Below, piece after piece: positions 41,219 through 51,900 of a DNA stretch of 64,000 bases (position 1 is the first letter of the stretch; every line of letters begins with the position of its first letter). Origin of the DNA: Chitinophaga rhizophila (GTDB lineage Bacteria; Bacteroidota; Bacteroidia; Chitinophagales; Chitinophagaceae); the NCBI RefSeq assembly GCF_019492185.1, contig NZ_JAICCF010000001.1, positions 1,550,001 to 1,614,000 on the forward strand, written 5' to 3'. Made by a program: the position numbers and the translations under genes. Below the pieces are notes generated by a model. The model was not told the DNA's origin, ran no database searches, and saw only the letters and a program-made list of their open reading frames with translations.

Positions 41219-42844
41219 ATGGACAATACGACCCAACATTCCCTGCCGGGACTGATCCGCAAGGTACTGGGCAGCCCGCATGCTGAACAGGTAATTAAGG
41301 CTCAGATCATTCAGCTGGCTTCACAACAGCTGCATGTACCGGAAGTGACCACCGCGTTACTGGAAGTACTTCCGCAAACCAAAGACAAAGAAACGCGTGA
41401 CAAGCTGCTGTTTTTCCTGTCGTCATTAAACACTTCCCGCTTCAGCGACCTCCGTGTATTGTTTGATACCTTATTGCAGGTATTCCAGCAGGAAAAAGAC
41501 AGAGATACGCGCACCGCGTTGTTATACCGGTTACAGGAAAGTCTGCACCAGGATAGCCGGCTGGCATCGTTTTTCATCAGCCTTGCGGCAGATAGCCAGC
41601 TCAGTGAACGGGAAATGCTGGCCGTACAGGATGCCTTATCTACCCTACCTGCCATTACCCAGGATATTGCACTGGCAGCATTATCTACGCATAAAAATGC
41701 GCCCACCATCCTGCAATTACAGGCACTGACCCTGGCAGAGAAATGCACCGCATGGGGACCTGAAATTGTTGCCGCGCTACAGCCCTACCTGGATGTAAAG
41801 AACGACAGGGAGGTACGGATACGTATACTGAAACGCCTGGCTGATGCCAAACTACTGGACGTAGCCTATGTGCCATTACTGATACAGGTGTTACATACTG
41901 ACAATGACCCATATATGCGCAGTCAGGCGCTATTGGCATTGCAACGCATCCGACCCTGGACAGGCGACATGGTGGCACAGCTGTATTGGTCATCCACAAA
42001 AGACAGCGACGAGGGCATTCGTCAGCAGGCATTGCTGCTTCAGAAAGAGATGCCGGAACTGAGTAATGAACAGCTGATACAGCTGGCGGAGCTACTGGCA
42101 ACAGACCGTTCTGAAGGTGTACGGTTAACGTTACTGGGACTGTTGAAACCAGTGATGCGTATACCTGAAATACGGAACGCAGTAGCGGGTGCTTTCAGTA
42201 GTCATCCGGGCGTATTTGACAATGCTGAGTTCAATCAGCTGGTAGAAATGCTTACCCCATATGCAGGCAGGGACGCGGTGATCAGCACCATGCTGCTTGA
42301 AAGTATTAACGGACTACCCAATACTGACCAACGCAGAAAGGTATTATCGTTGCTGATAGGACGTCTGAAGACAGAACAGGTAATCGATCAACTGGTAGCA
42401 CTATTCAGGAAAGAACGTGATGAAAGTTTGCGGGAAGTACTGTTTAATCAGGTAAAAGCATTGTCAGTAGCCAGGCATCCGCAACTGGTGGATGTGTTCT
42501 GTACAGAGCTGACAGAACCGGGATCACCATTCCGGATTACCTGTGCGGGTATATTGGCGGGCGTAGCATCACTTTATCCGCAGATAGTGCCTGCTTTGGA
42601 AGACGTGCTGCAATACGACACAGAAAGAGAGTTGGTACGCCTATGCCTTGATGGCTATCTACGCCCCGGGGTGGAGCAACGTTTTGATGTATTGTTATCA
42701 GTAGTACGTAATGAAAGTACAGACCTGCAGTCAAGGCAGAAAGCGCTGGATGCTGTCATCAAGTTAACCCTGGATACCAGTCAGCAGGATGAGCTGACAA
42801 CCGCACTTGCAGGAATTAAACCCAATACGTTGAAAACATCCTGA
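41219..42844 (+). CDS. HEAT-repeat protein, first of three
   Basis: 541 residues from ATG 41219; a TTG nine bases upstream is the alternative. The whole chain is helical with a period of about 35-40 residues typical of HEAT repeats (DPYMRSQALLALQRI, SEGVRLTLLGLLKPV, RKVLSLLIGRLK). There is no signal peptide, membrane span or catalytic motif, so it should be a cytoplasmic scaffold. The N-terminal pattern of a paired helix then charged DxxTRxxLLxxL is shared with the next two proteins, so the three look like paralogues. The TGA is followed after one base by the next ATG, a sign of coupled translation. Confidence 0.85.
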   Translation: MDNTTQHSLPGLIRKVLGSPHAEQVIKAQIIQLASQQLHVPEVTTALLEVLPQTKDKETRDKLLFFLSSLNTSRFSDLRVLFDTLLQVFQQEKDRDTRTALLYRLQESLHQDSRLASFFISLAADSQLSEREMLAVQDALSTLPAITQDIALAALSTHKNAPTILQLQALTLAEKCTAWGPEIVAALQPYLDVKNDREVRIRILKRLADAKLLDVAYVPLLIQVLHTDNDPYMRSQALLALQRIRPWTGDMVAQLYWSSTKDSDEGIRQQALLLQKEMPELSNEQLIQLAELLATDRSEGVRLTLLGLLKPVMRIPEIRNAVAGAFSSHPGVFDNAEFNQLVEMLTPYAGRDAVISTMLLESINGLPNTDQRRKVLSLLIGRLKTEQVIDQLVALFRKERDESLREVLFNQVKALSVARHPQLVDVFCTELTEPGSPFRITCAGILAGVASLYPQIVPALEDVLQYDTERELVRLCLDGYLRPGVEQRFDVLLSVVRNESTDLQSRQKALDAVIKLTLDTSQQDELTTALAGIKPNTLKTS

Positions 42845-42845
42845 T

Positions 42846-45011
42846 ATGAGTAATATTATAGAACAGATAAGAGAACGAAGAAACGCTAATACCTCTCAGT
42901 CACTGATGATGCTGGAGATGGTACCGCTTTCCGACATAGATACCAAGTATTCGTTGTTGTCTGGTGCGAGCGCCTACCTGCACGATCCGGCCATTGCAGA
43001 GAAGTGGATGGAGCTGACAGCAGCAGAAACAGATACCCGGCTGAAAGCAGATATGCTGCAGCAGCTGGCAGTAACGGGGATGCGGCAGATAGCAGTAAAA
43101 GAGCGGTTCATACAGATACTGATTGAATCTTTAAAACAGGATGAGAGCAGAGATATTATCCTTCCTATCCTCGGCAGATATGCCATTACAGATACCACAG
43201 CCAGGCAACACCTGATTACTTTTTACAAGCAACAGGATAATGCAGATGTCAGCCGCATGATACTTTCCTGGCTGTTGATACCCATAACCGCTACACCGGA
43301 AGATCTGGCCTTTTACAAAGAGATGCTGGACAAAACAGATGAAGCGGAGAAGCTTGTACTGGTGAACAGGTTGTTGCTGCAGGATGAAGCAGATATGGCA
43401 TTGATCAGCCGTTTACTGACACCGGAGGAGCCCTTTCTTATCAAGGAAATGGTATTGCGGTTCTGCTTTGACCGGTCTTTCGTACCTACAGCCGCATTAG
43501 CCAATTTAATTAAGACTGACAGATCTCCCCTGATCTGCATCCGTTGTATTCAATTGCTGGCGGTACATGGCCTGGATGATCCGGCGTTGATTGATATCTT
43601 GCTGGAATCGGGCAGGAATGATCCTGATGCAGCAGTCAGGAATGCGGCGCTGCATGCTTTCTCCTACAGTATCAAGCTAACGCCGGAGATTATCAGTCAT
43701 CTGTGCCGGAATCTGGCTACTGAGAAAGATGCCGGTATAGCAGCAGGCCTGATCAATATGCTGGCACCTTATACTGCCCAACACGAGATCCTCAGCAATG
43801 CCCTACTGGAGCTGGTACAGCAGCCGATACAAACCGCGCTGGCCGTACGCATCTATGAGATACTCGGCAGGCTGATTCCGCAACGGCCGGCACTATTTGA
43901 AAAGTTTGTAGTACTGTTTGAGCAGGAGCAGCAAACAGATTGCCGTACGGCGATGCTGAATGCAATTGCAGCAGCAGTAACCCCGGGAGATGAGCTGAAT
44001 AGTTTCTACCTGAAAGCACTGGAAGCACCTTCTCTTCAGATAAAAGAAGCAGGCATCCGTGGTATATTACAGATACCGCTTACCAGGGCAAATACCGGGA
44101 CGGTAGCAGCAGCAGCGCCAGTATTGTTGCACCCGGGTATCCCGAATGATCTGCGCCGCACACTGGCAAAAAAGATCAGTACTATCCCACAGTTACCTTC
44201 GGCTACCGTACAGGTATTCAATCAACTGGCCGATCATGAGCAGGATAGTATTATAAGGGATATCTGTACAAAGGTGCAGGAAAGTGCCATATCACAGGCC
44301 GGGGGCGCACATATCAACTGGGAGCAATGGTTACATAAGGCAGATGTAGCGCATGACTTTTCGGGCATATTCCCGCATCTGTGGATGTACTATGATGATA
44401 ATCCAGCTATGGCGCATAGTATACTATGGTCGGCGCTTAATCCGGCTGGCAGTTCTTCCATATACCAGGAAAGGGTCTCTGACGTGGAAATACTCCGCTT
44501 CCTGGCAGTAAAAGCAGGTATTGACGATAACCTCAGCCGGTATGCCCTGAACCAGCTGTTAACCGCAGATCTGGGCAATGAGTCGAAGTTCAAAGAGTAT
44601 CTGCTGATATTGAAAAGCAATCCACAGTTTGCTGAGCTAAAAGAAGGATTATGGTCACTGCTGGAGAAGCGGGGCCGTTATATCAATCTTATCCAGCTGG
44701 ATGAACTGAACCGCCTGATCTGGGGAGACGAGCTGGAAACGGTGTTCCGGCAGCGCCTGGAAAAGCAGCAATCTGCCGCTGGTATACAACCTTACATCAG
44801 CTACCTGACTGTTAACAGTTCCTGGACGCCTGTACCTGACCTGCTGCATTGGATAGTGCAGCGGCCATTTGTACAGCAGGATGCCGATGCCATGCGCGCG
44901 CTGAAGGATGCTACGCGCAATGCCGGCATGGACCTGGAGAAGATGCTGCGCAGCGCTACTCCGGAACAACCAGGATTTGCTGACGAAGAAGGACCGGGAT
45001 TCGCTGATTGA
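42846..45011 (+). CDS. HEAT-repeat protein, second of three
   Basis: 721 residues, all helical repeats (ETDTRLKADMLQQLAVTGM, DPDAAVRNAALHAFSYSI, IKEAGIRGILQIPL). No signal peptide or enzyme motif. At the C-terminus the repeat pattern changes to a longer helical domain with Trp residues (HINWEQWLHKADVAHDFSG, HLWMYYDDNPAM), and the protein ends in a duplicated tail PGFADEEGPGFAD. The gene starts one base after its predecessor and is 43 bases before its successor. The conserved-looking C-terminal region could be the functional part that distinguishes it from a pure scaffold. Confidence 0.85.
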   Translation: MSNIIEQIRERRNANTSQSLMMLEMVPLSDIDTKYSLLSGASAYLHDPAIAEKWMELTAAETDTRLKADMLQQLAVTGMRQIAVKERFIQILIESLKQDESRDIILPILGRYAITDTTARQHLITFYKQQDNADVSRMILSWLLIPITATPEDLAFYKEMLDKTDEAEKLVLVNRLLLQDEADMALISRLLTPEEPFLIKEMVLRFCFDRSFVPTAALANLIKTDRSPLICIRCIQLLAVHGLDDPALIDILLESGRNDPDAAVRNAALHAFSYSIKLTPEIISHLCRNLATEKDAGIAAGLINMLAPYTAQHEILSNALLELVQQPIQTALAVRIYEILGRLIPQRPALFEKFVVLFEQEQQTDCRTAMLNAIAAAVTPGDELNSFYLKALEAPSLQIKEAGIRGILQIPLTRANTGTVAAAAPVLLHPGIPNDLRRTLAKKISTIPQLPSATVQVFNQLADHEQDSIIRDICTKVQESAISQAGGAHINWEQWLHKADVAHDFSGIFPHLWMYYDDNPAMAHSILWSALNPAGSSSIYQERVSDVEILRFLAVKAGIDDNLSRYALNQLLTADLGNESKFKEYLLILKSNPQFAELKEGLWSLLEKRGRYINLIQLDELNRLIWGDELETVFRQRLEKQQSAAGIQPYISYLTVNSSWTPVPDLLHWIVQRPFVQQDADAMRALKDATRNAGMDLEKMLRSATPEQPGFADEEGPGFAD

Positions 45012-45054
45012 TGCACAGTACCGGTACTCATTGCTGACCCAATAACTTAAAAAG

Positions 45055-47841
45055 ATGCCTGAAGAATTAGCTTTATTCGATATACTATTATCAACAGAAC
45101 GTACTGAGACAGAACGCCTGGATGCATTAAACAGTCTGCAACCTTTTCTCGCTACTGATGAAGCAGCAGAAAAATTATCCATTGCAGCAAGAAATGAAGC
45201 CACCGTTTCCATCCGCAAACGAATGCTGGAATTGCTGTGCGCTATTCCTATCACCCGGTTATCGCAGCGGGAAGCATATATTGACACTTTCTGCTGGTTT
45301 GCAGCCCTGGAACCTGAAAGGCCACTACGGCTACTGGCTATTCACCAGCTGGCAGCTTTGGCAGCACATGTAGAGCCTGTACAGGAAATACTGGCAGAAA
45401 CACTGGTTAATGACCTGGACACCCGGATACAGCTGGAGTGCATCTATGGCCTGGGCAATATAGTACATAAAACACCTGCTACTATTGAACTGATCAGTGG
45501 GTTCATTCCGCTGGCCCCGGCAGCAGTTAAAGCCGGACTGTTACAACTGGTAAAGCAGTTCCCATTGCCGGCAGCCGCTGATATGGCCATGCAATTTATA
45601 TCTCCGTTGGAAAGCAGTGGCACCCGGCTGGATGCGATCAGTTTCCTGGCCACCTTACCGGCACCCTCTACTGCGATTATCAGTCAGCTGTCTGCCTCAA
45701 TTCTGACGGAGACAGATGTACAGGTGAGAGCAGCCATCATCCGGTTACTGGCTAACCTAAAGACTGTAGATGAGTCACTGTTCAGTGGTATTATCGCTGC
45801 CCTACAACGAATGCCAGATCAACCGGAACTGTTATCGATACTCAGAGACCGGCTTACAGCGCATCCGGAATTGCAGGAGCAACTGGCACAGTTGTTTACC
45901 GCCAGCAACGCTGCGGGGTTAAAAATCAGTCTGCTGACATTGTTACAACATAGTGATATTCCGGCCCTGCTGATCAGTGGGTTGAGTGATAACAATCCAT
46001 ATGTGAGGGAAGCTGCGCTGCCCTATCTGCAACAGCATTTCGCCCGCCATCAGTCCGTAATAGAACCAGCGCTTATAACGGCAATCCGGGAAGAGCCGCT
46101 CACGGTATTACGAAGCGAATTATTGCATGTACTATTGCACATGGGCCGGAAATCGGCAGAGACAGAAGCAGCTCTTATTTCGCTGGCGCTGACAGAGACA
46201 GACCACCGCCTGAAGATACAGCTGGCAGAAGTGGCCACTCAATTTGCAGTAACACCGGAAAACAGCCAGGCGTTGCTGCAATTATTCCGTGAGATCATGG
46301 AAGGCGTGTATTTCCCGGCGCATATCAAAGCGCAGGTAACCGCTCGGTTAACCACCTATTCATATAGCAACTCACCTGATCTGAAGCAGAGTCTCGGACT
46401 GATGCTGGAACAGGCGAAAGATATTAATGAAGTAGCAGTCATATACAAACTACTTAAAACGCTGGAGGCAGATATCAATCAGCTGGCCCCTGCCATGATC
46501 AATGTGCTGTACAGGCATATTGCCTATTATCCGCAAGCGCCACTTGATGAATGGGTACAGCTGTTTGGCAAACTGGCAGCACAGGACGCCCACATACGCG
46601 CAGAACTTCCTTACATCGTTGCGTTGACAAAAGCTAACTGGCTGTTGTCAGAAACAGATAAAAGCGATCAGACAGGCGCTTTCCTGCCTGCTTTCAAGGA
46701 GACGTTACTGAAAAAAAATGGCATGCAAACGTTCATGGAAGCAGAACGAATGCTGAATGACGCCTGGCAGAACAGGACAATCAAGAAAGCCGAGGTAATC
46801 GCATTATATCAGATGTTATTAAGCTTGCCGAAGGCAGATGGCATCCTACAGCGCCTGTTAAGCATTATGCAGACCGGGAAACTGGTTACGCCTGAACTGG
46901 TACAGATCAGCCTTGATTACCTGCTGACCCCTATAGACAAAGATGGGGCGTACATGGTAAGGAAATACCTGGAAAGTACCGGTTACCTTGATCTTGAGTA
47001 CAGAAGCAGGGTATTAGCCTTATTTACGCAGGAACACTTCCGCAGGTACAGGCAGCATACCATGCCGGGATTGCATACCAGGAAACGGTATAATACCTTA
47101 AACGACTGGGAATATAGCGGCTGGTATAATGCATATAATGAATGGCCTGTTGCTGAGCTGGTATTTGCTATGGAGCCTGGGCAGATCATTACAGAATTGT
47201 ATGCTACACCGCCTGCAGACAACGACATTCCGGAAGCAACATTACAATATCTGGTACTTGAACATCTGTTCAGAAAGGCACAAAATACCTGGGCCAGGAG
47301 TATTTATGGGAATGTGGATGCTTTGCAGGCGTTCCTGCGGCAGCTGTCAGAAAACATCCGTGTACTACCTGAACAAAACGGGCTTAGAGACAGGATGGTA
47401 TATGTGTTCTGGAAAAAATGGAATGATTATGTCAGAATACTGAATGGTAGTCCGGTACCTGCTGACTTATCCACAGCTGCTGCAGAAGTATATATTGCGG
47501 TGTGTAAGGTGCAGCAGCGGCTTGAGCCTGACTTCACGGGTAAGAAGTTTCCTGATATACTGAAAGGCATGAACAAAGATGTAGTACATCAGCAATGGCC
47601 CTGGAACAATGAATTGTGGGAGACATTTGAATACAGGCACTTCCCTAAAGCTGATCCGGACCAGGACGCGGCGCAGCAGTTATACCAGCAGGCAGCTAAA
47701 GCATTACAATCCGGAGAGATGAATAAAGGTTACCAGTCATTGAAGGAGCTGGTGGCACAATATGCTCATACGAAGCTTGTGAAAGAGCAAATGAGCAATA
47801 TTAATAATGCCCTGATACGGCTGGAAGAACAGATGAAGTAA
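45055..47841 (+). CDS. HEAT-repeat protein, third and largest of three
   Basis: 928 residues. HEAT repeats fill the first 500 or so (NEATVSIRKRMLELLCAI, DTRIQLECIYGLGNI, NPYVREAALPYLQQHF). A distinct C-terminal region with many aromatics follows (TRKRYNTLNDWEYSGWYNAY, MVYVFWKKWNDYVRI), ending in a TPR-like helical pair (QQAAKALQSGEMNKGYQSL). There is no signal peptide. The C-terminal part beginning near residue 640 is the most unusual and is not a repeat. The gene closes the operon at a hairpin terminator 23 bases downstream. I know no characterised counterpart. Confidence 0.85.
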   Translation: MPEELALFDILLSTERTETERLDALNSLQPFLATDEAAEKLSIAARNEATVSIRKRMLELLCAIPITRLSQREAYIDTFCWFAALEPERPLRLLAIHQLAALAAHVEPVQEILAETLVNDLDTRIQLECIYGLGNIVHKTPATIELISGFIPLAPAAVKAGLLQLVKQFPLPAAADMAMQFISPLESSGTRLDAISFLATLPAPSTAIISQLSASILTETDVQVRAAIIRLLANLKTVDESLFSGIIAALQRMPDQPELLSILRDRLTAHPELQEQLAQLFTASNAAGLKISLLTLLQHSDIPALLISGLSDNNPYVREAALPYLQQHFARHQSVIEPALITAIREEPLTVLRSELLHVLLHMGRKSAETEAALISLALTETDHRLKIQLAEVATQFAVTPENSQALLQLFREIMEGVYFPAHIKAQVTARLTTYSYSNSPDLKQSLGLMLEQAKDINEVAVIYKLLKTLEADINQLAPAMINVLYRHIAYYPQAPLDEWVQLFGKLAAQDAHIRAELPYIVALTKANWLLSETDKSDQTGAFLPAFKETLLKKNGMQTFMEAERMLNDAWQNRTIKKAEVIALYQMLLSLPKADGILQRLLSIMQTGKLVTPELVQISLDYLLTPIDKDGAYMVRKYLESTGYLDLEYRSRVLALFTQEHFRRYRQHTMPGLHTRKRYNTLNDWEYSGWYNAYNEWPVAELVFAMEPGQIITELYATPPADNDIPEATLQYLVLEHLFRKAQNTWARSIYGNVDALQAFLRQLSENIRVLPEQNGLRDRMVYVFWKKWNDYVRILNGSPVPADLSTAAAEVYIAVCKVQQRLEPDFTGKKFPDILKGMNKDVVHQQWPWNNELWETFEYRHFPKADPDQDAAQQLYQQAAKALQSGEMNKGYQSLKELVAQYAHTKLVKEQMSNINNALIRLEEQMK

Positions 47842-48240
47842 GTATATGTTACTGTTATATAACAATGGCCTTCTGATATTAGATACCAGAAGGCCATTCT
47901 CTTGCAGGATAGGACTTAGTCGTATTACCTGCTTAGTAAGGCTACCGGGGGAAACACCCCTGTCATTTATGGTTTTTTAGCGCTTGTTTACCATTGGCGG
48001 GTAACGAAACTTTGCAGCTGAACAAATTCCTTATAGAGAGGTAGCCATACTTCACTGTAACACACCAGGGTATGCAGGAGGCAGGTGCCGGTTTGGGTAT
48101 CCACATATTGGCACAAGAATACCGTTAAGACTGCCGATGCCTTTAACAGTAAGCAGTTCACCGGCAGCATTATTCCGGATACGATTTTTTAGTAACTTGT
48201 ACTTAGCAGTTTAAGATTATACCCCGGCCAAATCATCTTT
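47842..48240 (+). other. Intergenic region after the HEAT operon
   Basis: Has the terminator at 47864-47903 and otherwise no convincing gene. A 60-codon minus-strand frame (47988-48170) contains a protein-like stretch DTQTGTCLLHTLV but lacks any support. No exact promoter box precedes the response regulator. Confidence 0.45.
47864..47903 (+). terminator. Intrinsic terminator closing the HEAT operon
   Basis: 12-bp perfect stem AATGGCCTTCTG / CAGAAGGCCATT with 11-base loop, then CTCTT. Confidence 0.75.
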
Positions 48241-48900
48241 ATGCGAGATATGAGACTTATAGCGATAGCAGATGATCATGCTATGCTACGGAAAGGATTA
48301 GAAGTGGTTATTAACATGTTTCCCAATCACCAGGTACTGTTTACCGCATCAGATGGTGAAGACCTTATCCGGCAGTTAAACCCCGAACAACTACCTGATA
48401 TTGTACTGATGGACATCAGTATGCCTGGGAAAGACGGTTATCAGACCACCGAATATCTGAAGGAACACTTTCCTGGCATCAGGGTGCTGGCATTGAGTAC
48501 CCTGGAGTCAGAGACAGCGATCATCAAGATGATTAAACATGGTGCAAAAGGATATATTCTTAAAGATGCGGATCCTTCAGAGTTAAAGGTCGCCTTTGAT
48601 GAGATTATGTCGAAAGGTTCTTACTATAACGAGCTTATCACCCAGAAGGTGATGCAGTCTATCAACCAGCTGGTTGATGACAAAAATCCGCTACCTACCT
48701 TTGCCAGGCTGACAGAAAGGGAGATACAGTTTCTGAAACTGGCATGTAGTGAAAAAACCTATCAGCAGATAGCCAAGGAGATGTTTGTAAGCGAACGTAC
48801 AGTGGATGGATACAGGGATGCTTTGTTCAGGAAACTTGAAGTTACGACGAGAGTCGGGTTGGTGATGTTTGCCATCAGGAACAGGCTTGTACAAATTTAA
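48241..48900 (+). CDS. NarL/LuxR-family response regulator
   Basis: 219 residues. The receiver has acidic pocket ADDHAMLRKG, phospho-Asp in DIVLMDISMPGKDGY and Lys in YILKDAD. The HTH is LTEREIQFLKLACSEKTYQQIAKEM. It converges on the propeller histidine kinase with a 4-base overlap of the two coding ends (48897-48900). This tail-to-tail arrangement is unusual for a kinase/regulator pair, but the absence of another partner makes them probable cognates. Start at 48241; an in-frame ATG at 48250 is an alternative. Confidence 0.95.
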   Translation: MRDMRLIAIADDHAMLRKGLEVVINMFPNHQVLFTASDGEDLIRQLNPEQLPDIVLMDISMPGKDGYQTTEYLKEHFPGIRVLALSTLESETAIIKMIKHGAKGYILKDADPSELKVAFDEIMSKGSYYNELITQKVMQSINQLVDDKNPLPTFARLTEREIQFLKLACSEKTYQQIAKEMFVSERTVDGYRDALFRKLEVTTRVGLVMFAIRNRLVQI

Positions 48901-51900
48901 ACCCGGATGTGCTGGGCGACCAGTGTATACGCTACACCTTGTCCAGGGGCAGTGTGCACCTGCACATCGTAGCAGATCTGCCGAGCGCGATATTGTATAT
49001 TCTTAAGACCGTTACCCGGCACTATCTGTTGCTCGGCGTATCCCTGGCCGTCGTCTTTTATCAACAAACTTCTAGTTTGTCCGGAGGCGGTGAACTCAAT
49101 AGTAATCTTTTTGCAATTTGCATATTTCAGACTGTTGTTGACAGCTTCTTTTGTGATCATCAGCAGGTTGCGTTTTTCACGTTTGCCTAGAATTGCTGGT
49201 TGACTGAAGTTCCTGACAATCACCAATTCCACATTGCAGGCTTTTACCACTGGCAGTAAAAGATATTGTATCCTGTTAAGTAATTCGTCGGCCGCATCAT
49301 TGTTATCATCCAGTACCCATATCATGTCCCGCAGTCCTTCAGAAGCCTGTTTCAGTGAAGTTTTGATATTAACGAAGTATTGTTGTTTTTCGGGTGCATG
49401 TTCCGCCATATGGGCAAATAGCTTGATAGCATTCAATACGCTACCAATATCATCGTGCAGGTCGCCGGCAATTTCCTGACGCAGCTCTTTTAACCTGTCC
49501 TGTTGCTGCTTCAGCTGCCGTATACGCCATTTATAGAGCGCATAAATAATAGCAGCTATTAACAATACCACAGACAGGTAAAACCACCATGTTTCAAACC
49601 ACCTGGGTTGTACAGCAATTTGCAATAGCCGTGGCAGACTTATATATCCATCTTCATTGGCAGCCCTTGCTTCCAGGTGGTAGGTGCCTGGCCCCAGGCC
49701 AATAAGGCTGATAAAATCCTGCTTACCGAGATCTATCCAGCCTGTGTCGTTTTCTCTGATGCGATACTGGTAGGTCAACCTGGCAGGGTTAGCATGGTTG
49801 ATACCTGTAAAGGAAAGAGTTGCCTGCAACCAGTTATTAGGTATAGTCATCCTGTCCAGTAAGAGGTTACTGGAGTCAATCTGTCCCCTTTTATCTTTGG
49901 TCTGCACATTGACATGAGTAAGGTAGAAACGCGGGGGAATGGTGTTTTCATTTACCAGTGAAGGGTTAATAGCGGTAAAGCCATTAACGCCACCGAAATA
50001 GATACGGCCATGAGCTGACAGTCCGCTGTACTCTTCAAACTCATTAGCCTGTAGGCCGTCGTCCCGGGTAAAAAGGCGGGTAGTCTTTCTGGCTGTATTG
50101 AACAGAATAATACCCTTATTACTTGAAACATACAGTTGCCGGTCTACGGGAATGATCTTGTAGATCTCTGAAGTGGGCAGCCCCTGTTTCAAGCCGTAAA
50201 TGTTCACCAGCCTGAATTGCTGATCGAGTTGCACAATGCCTGTTCCATATACCGCCGCCCAGTAATAGCCACCGGATTCGCAGATATCAAGTATGATATT
50301 CAAGGGCAGCGATGTGGCAGGGTTAACCAGGGAAGCATGCGCAATAGCGCCTGTCCTGATATGATATACGGATAATTGATTATCACATAGGATGACTACC
50401 TTTTCTTTGTCTTTTGTCAGGTATAGGGCATTCAGGGTATTCGCTTTCAAAAACAGGCCATCGGAACCCGAATTGACGATATGCAGCTTCCTGGCTTTCG
50501 GATACCAGAAATAAACGCCATTAGCATTGTCGCTGGCAAACAGCAACAGGCTATCGCCTATATTGACGCTGCTGATGACCAGATCATGTGCCACAGGAGA
50601 TAATTCAGGGAAGCGGCTGGTAAGGGAGATTTCTTTGAAGTTACGGTCCAGCAGAAAGGTCTTCCCGGCTTGTGAAGCTATCAGATAGTCTGCCAGAAAG
50701 GGTGCTACAAAGTGTACATTTTCTCCAGTATATATCTTGGAGAGATTATGATTTTGTTCACGATATATACCATCTGACGCAGCGACTATAACAGCGGAAT
50801 CAGGGCGGCTACAAAGGGTATAAGATAGCGGGATACTGAACTTACCATCACTGGATTTATAGTAGGCAGTAAAGGGACAATTGATATTTGTAATAGCGGC
50901 GAGACCTTTACCGGAAGTAAGGTATAGGGTATTATCAGTTTGCAGCAGCGATTTGGCTTCCCTTAACCAGGATTGCATCTCCGGATCGCGGGCAGCGGTA
51001 TATTCGGTCACCGTACCGATCTTTATATTACATCGCCATACCTGGTTACTGCACACTACCCATAGATTGTCTTTGTATAGCTGTACATCTTTACAGTCCG
51101 CCTGCCTGAAAGAAGTAGTTACGACGGTATAATCCGCCGGAGCAGTAGCTGGGCGGTTCCTAAGCATATCATAGAAGAGCAGACCTTTATCAGTAGCCAG
51201 GGCACAGATACTATCACTTAGTGGTAGTATTGTATTTACCTGGATACCCTGCAACAGGTCGATGGATATCCCTAAGGAGCTTTTATTTAATAATCTGAGG
51301 TCAGTAGTATACTGGTATACGTCGCCATTAGAAAGGAAGATACTGATACGGTTTTTGAATAGCACATAATTTGAAATGATATATGCGAGCTTGCCATACG
51401 TTTGGAAGAAAGTTTGTTTGACGATCTTCTGTTTGCGACAATCATACATCAGGAAATAGCCTTCATCTGTTCCTATAAACAGGGTGTCGCCGGCAGCGAT
51501 GGCTTTTGTAACGGTCAGCGGGGTACCATCTGTCAGACTAGCTAGCGGGCATTGTTTGCGCACAAATCCTGTATTGATATCCAGAATGGAAATACCGCCG
51601 TAGGGGGTGACTGCGTATAGTTGTGAGCTGTCTGCAGAAAACGATATATCAGCAACATCGTTATTGAGGATATTGCGGCGAGGGTCAGGTTCCAGCGGAC
51701 GGTAATTGGTAAAATGTTGTCCGTCGAAGCGGCTTAGTCCACCTTGCGTAGCCAGCCAGATAAAACCATATTTATCCTGGATAATTTTTCTTATATTGAG
51801 TGATGCCAGGCCATTATCCTGGGTATAAAGATTTAACGGGACAATTGTTTTTGACTGACCACACATTTTATTACCACACCCCAACAAGGCTAACAGCAAA

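Noticed and set aside
44655..45287. Minus-strand frame of 210 codons across the junction of the second and third HEAT genes
   Set aside because: Ser/Arg-rich antisense translation typical of a shadow frame; both HEAT genes continue under it.
47988..48170. 60-codon minus-strand frame after the HEAT operon
   Set aside because: Part of the translation looks protein-like but there is no promoter, ribosome site or family match, and the frame is short.
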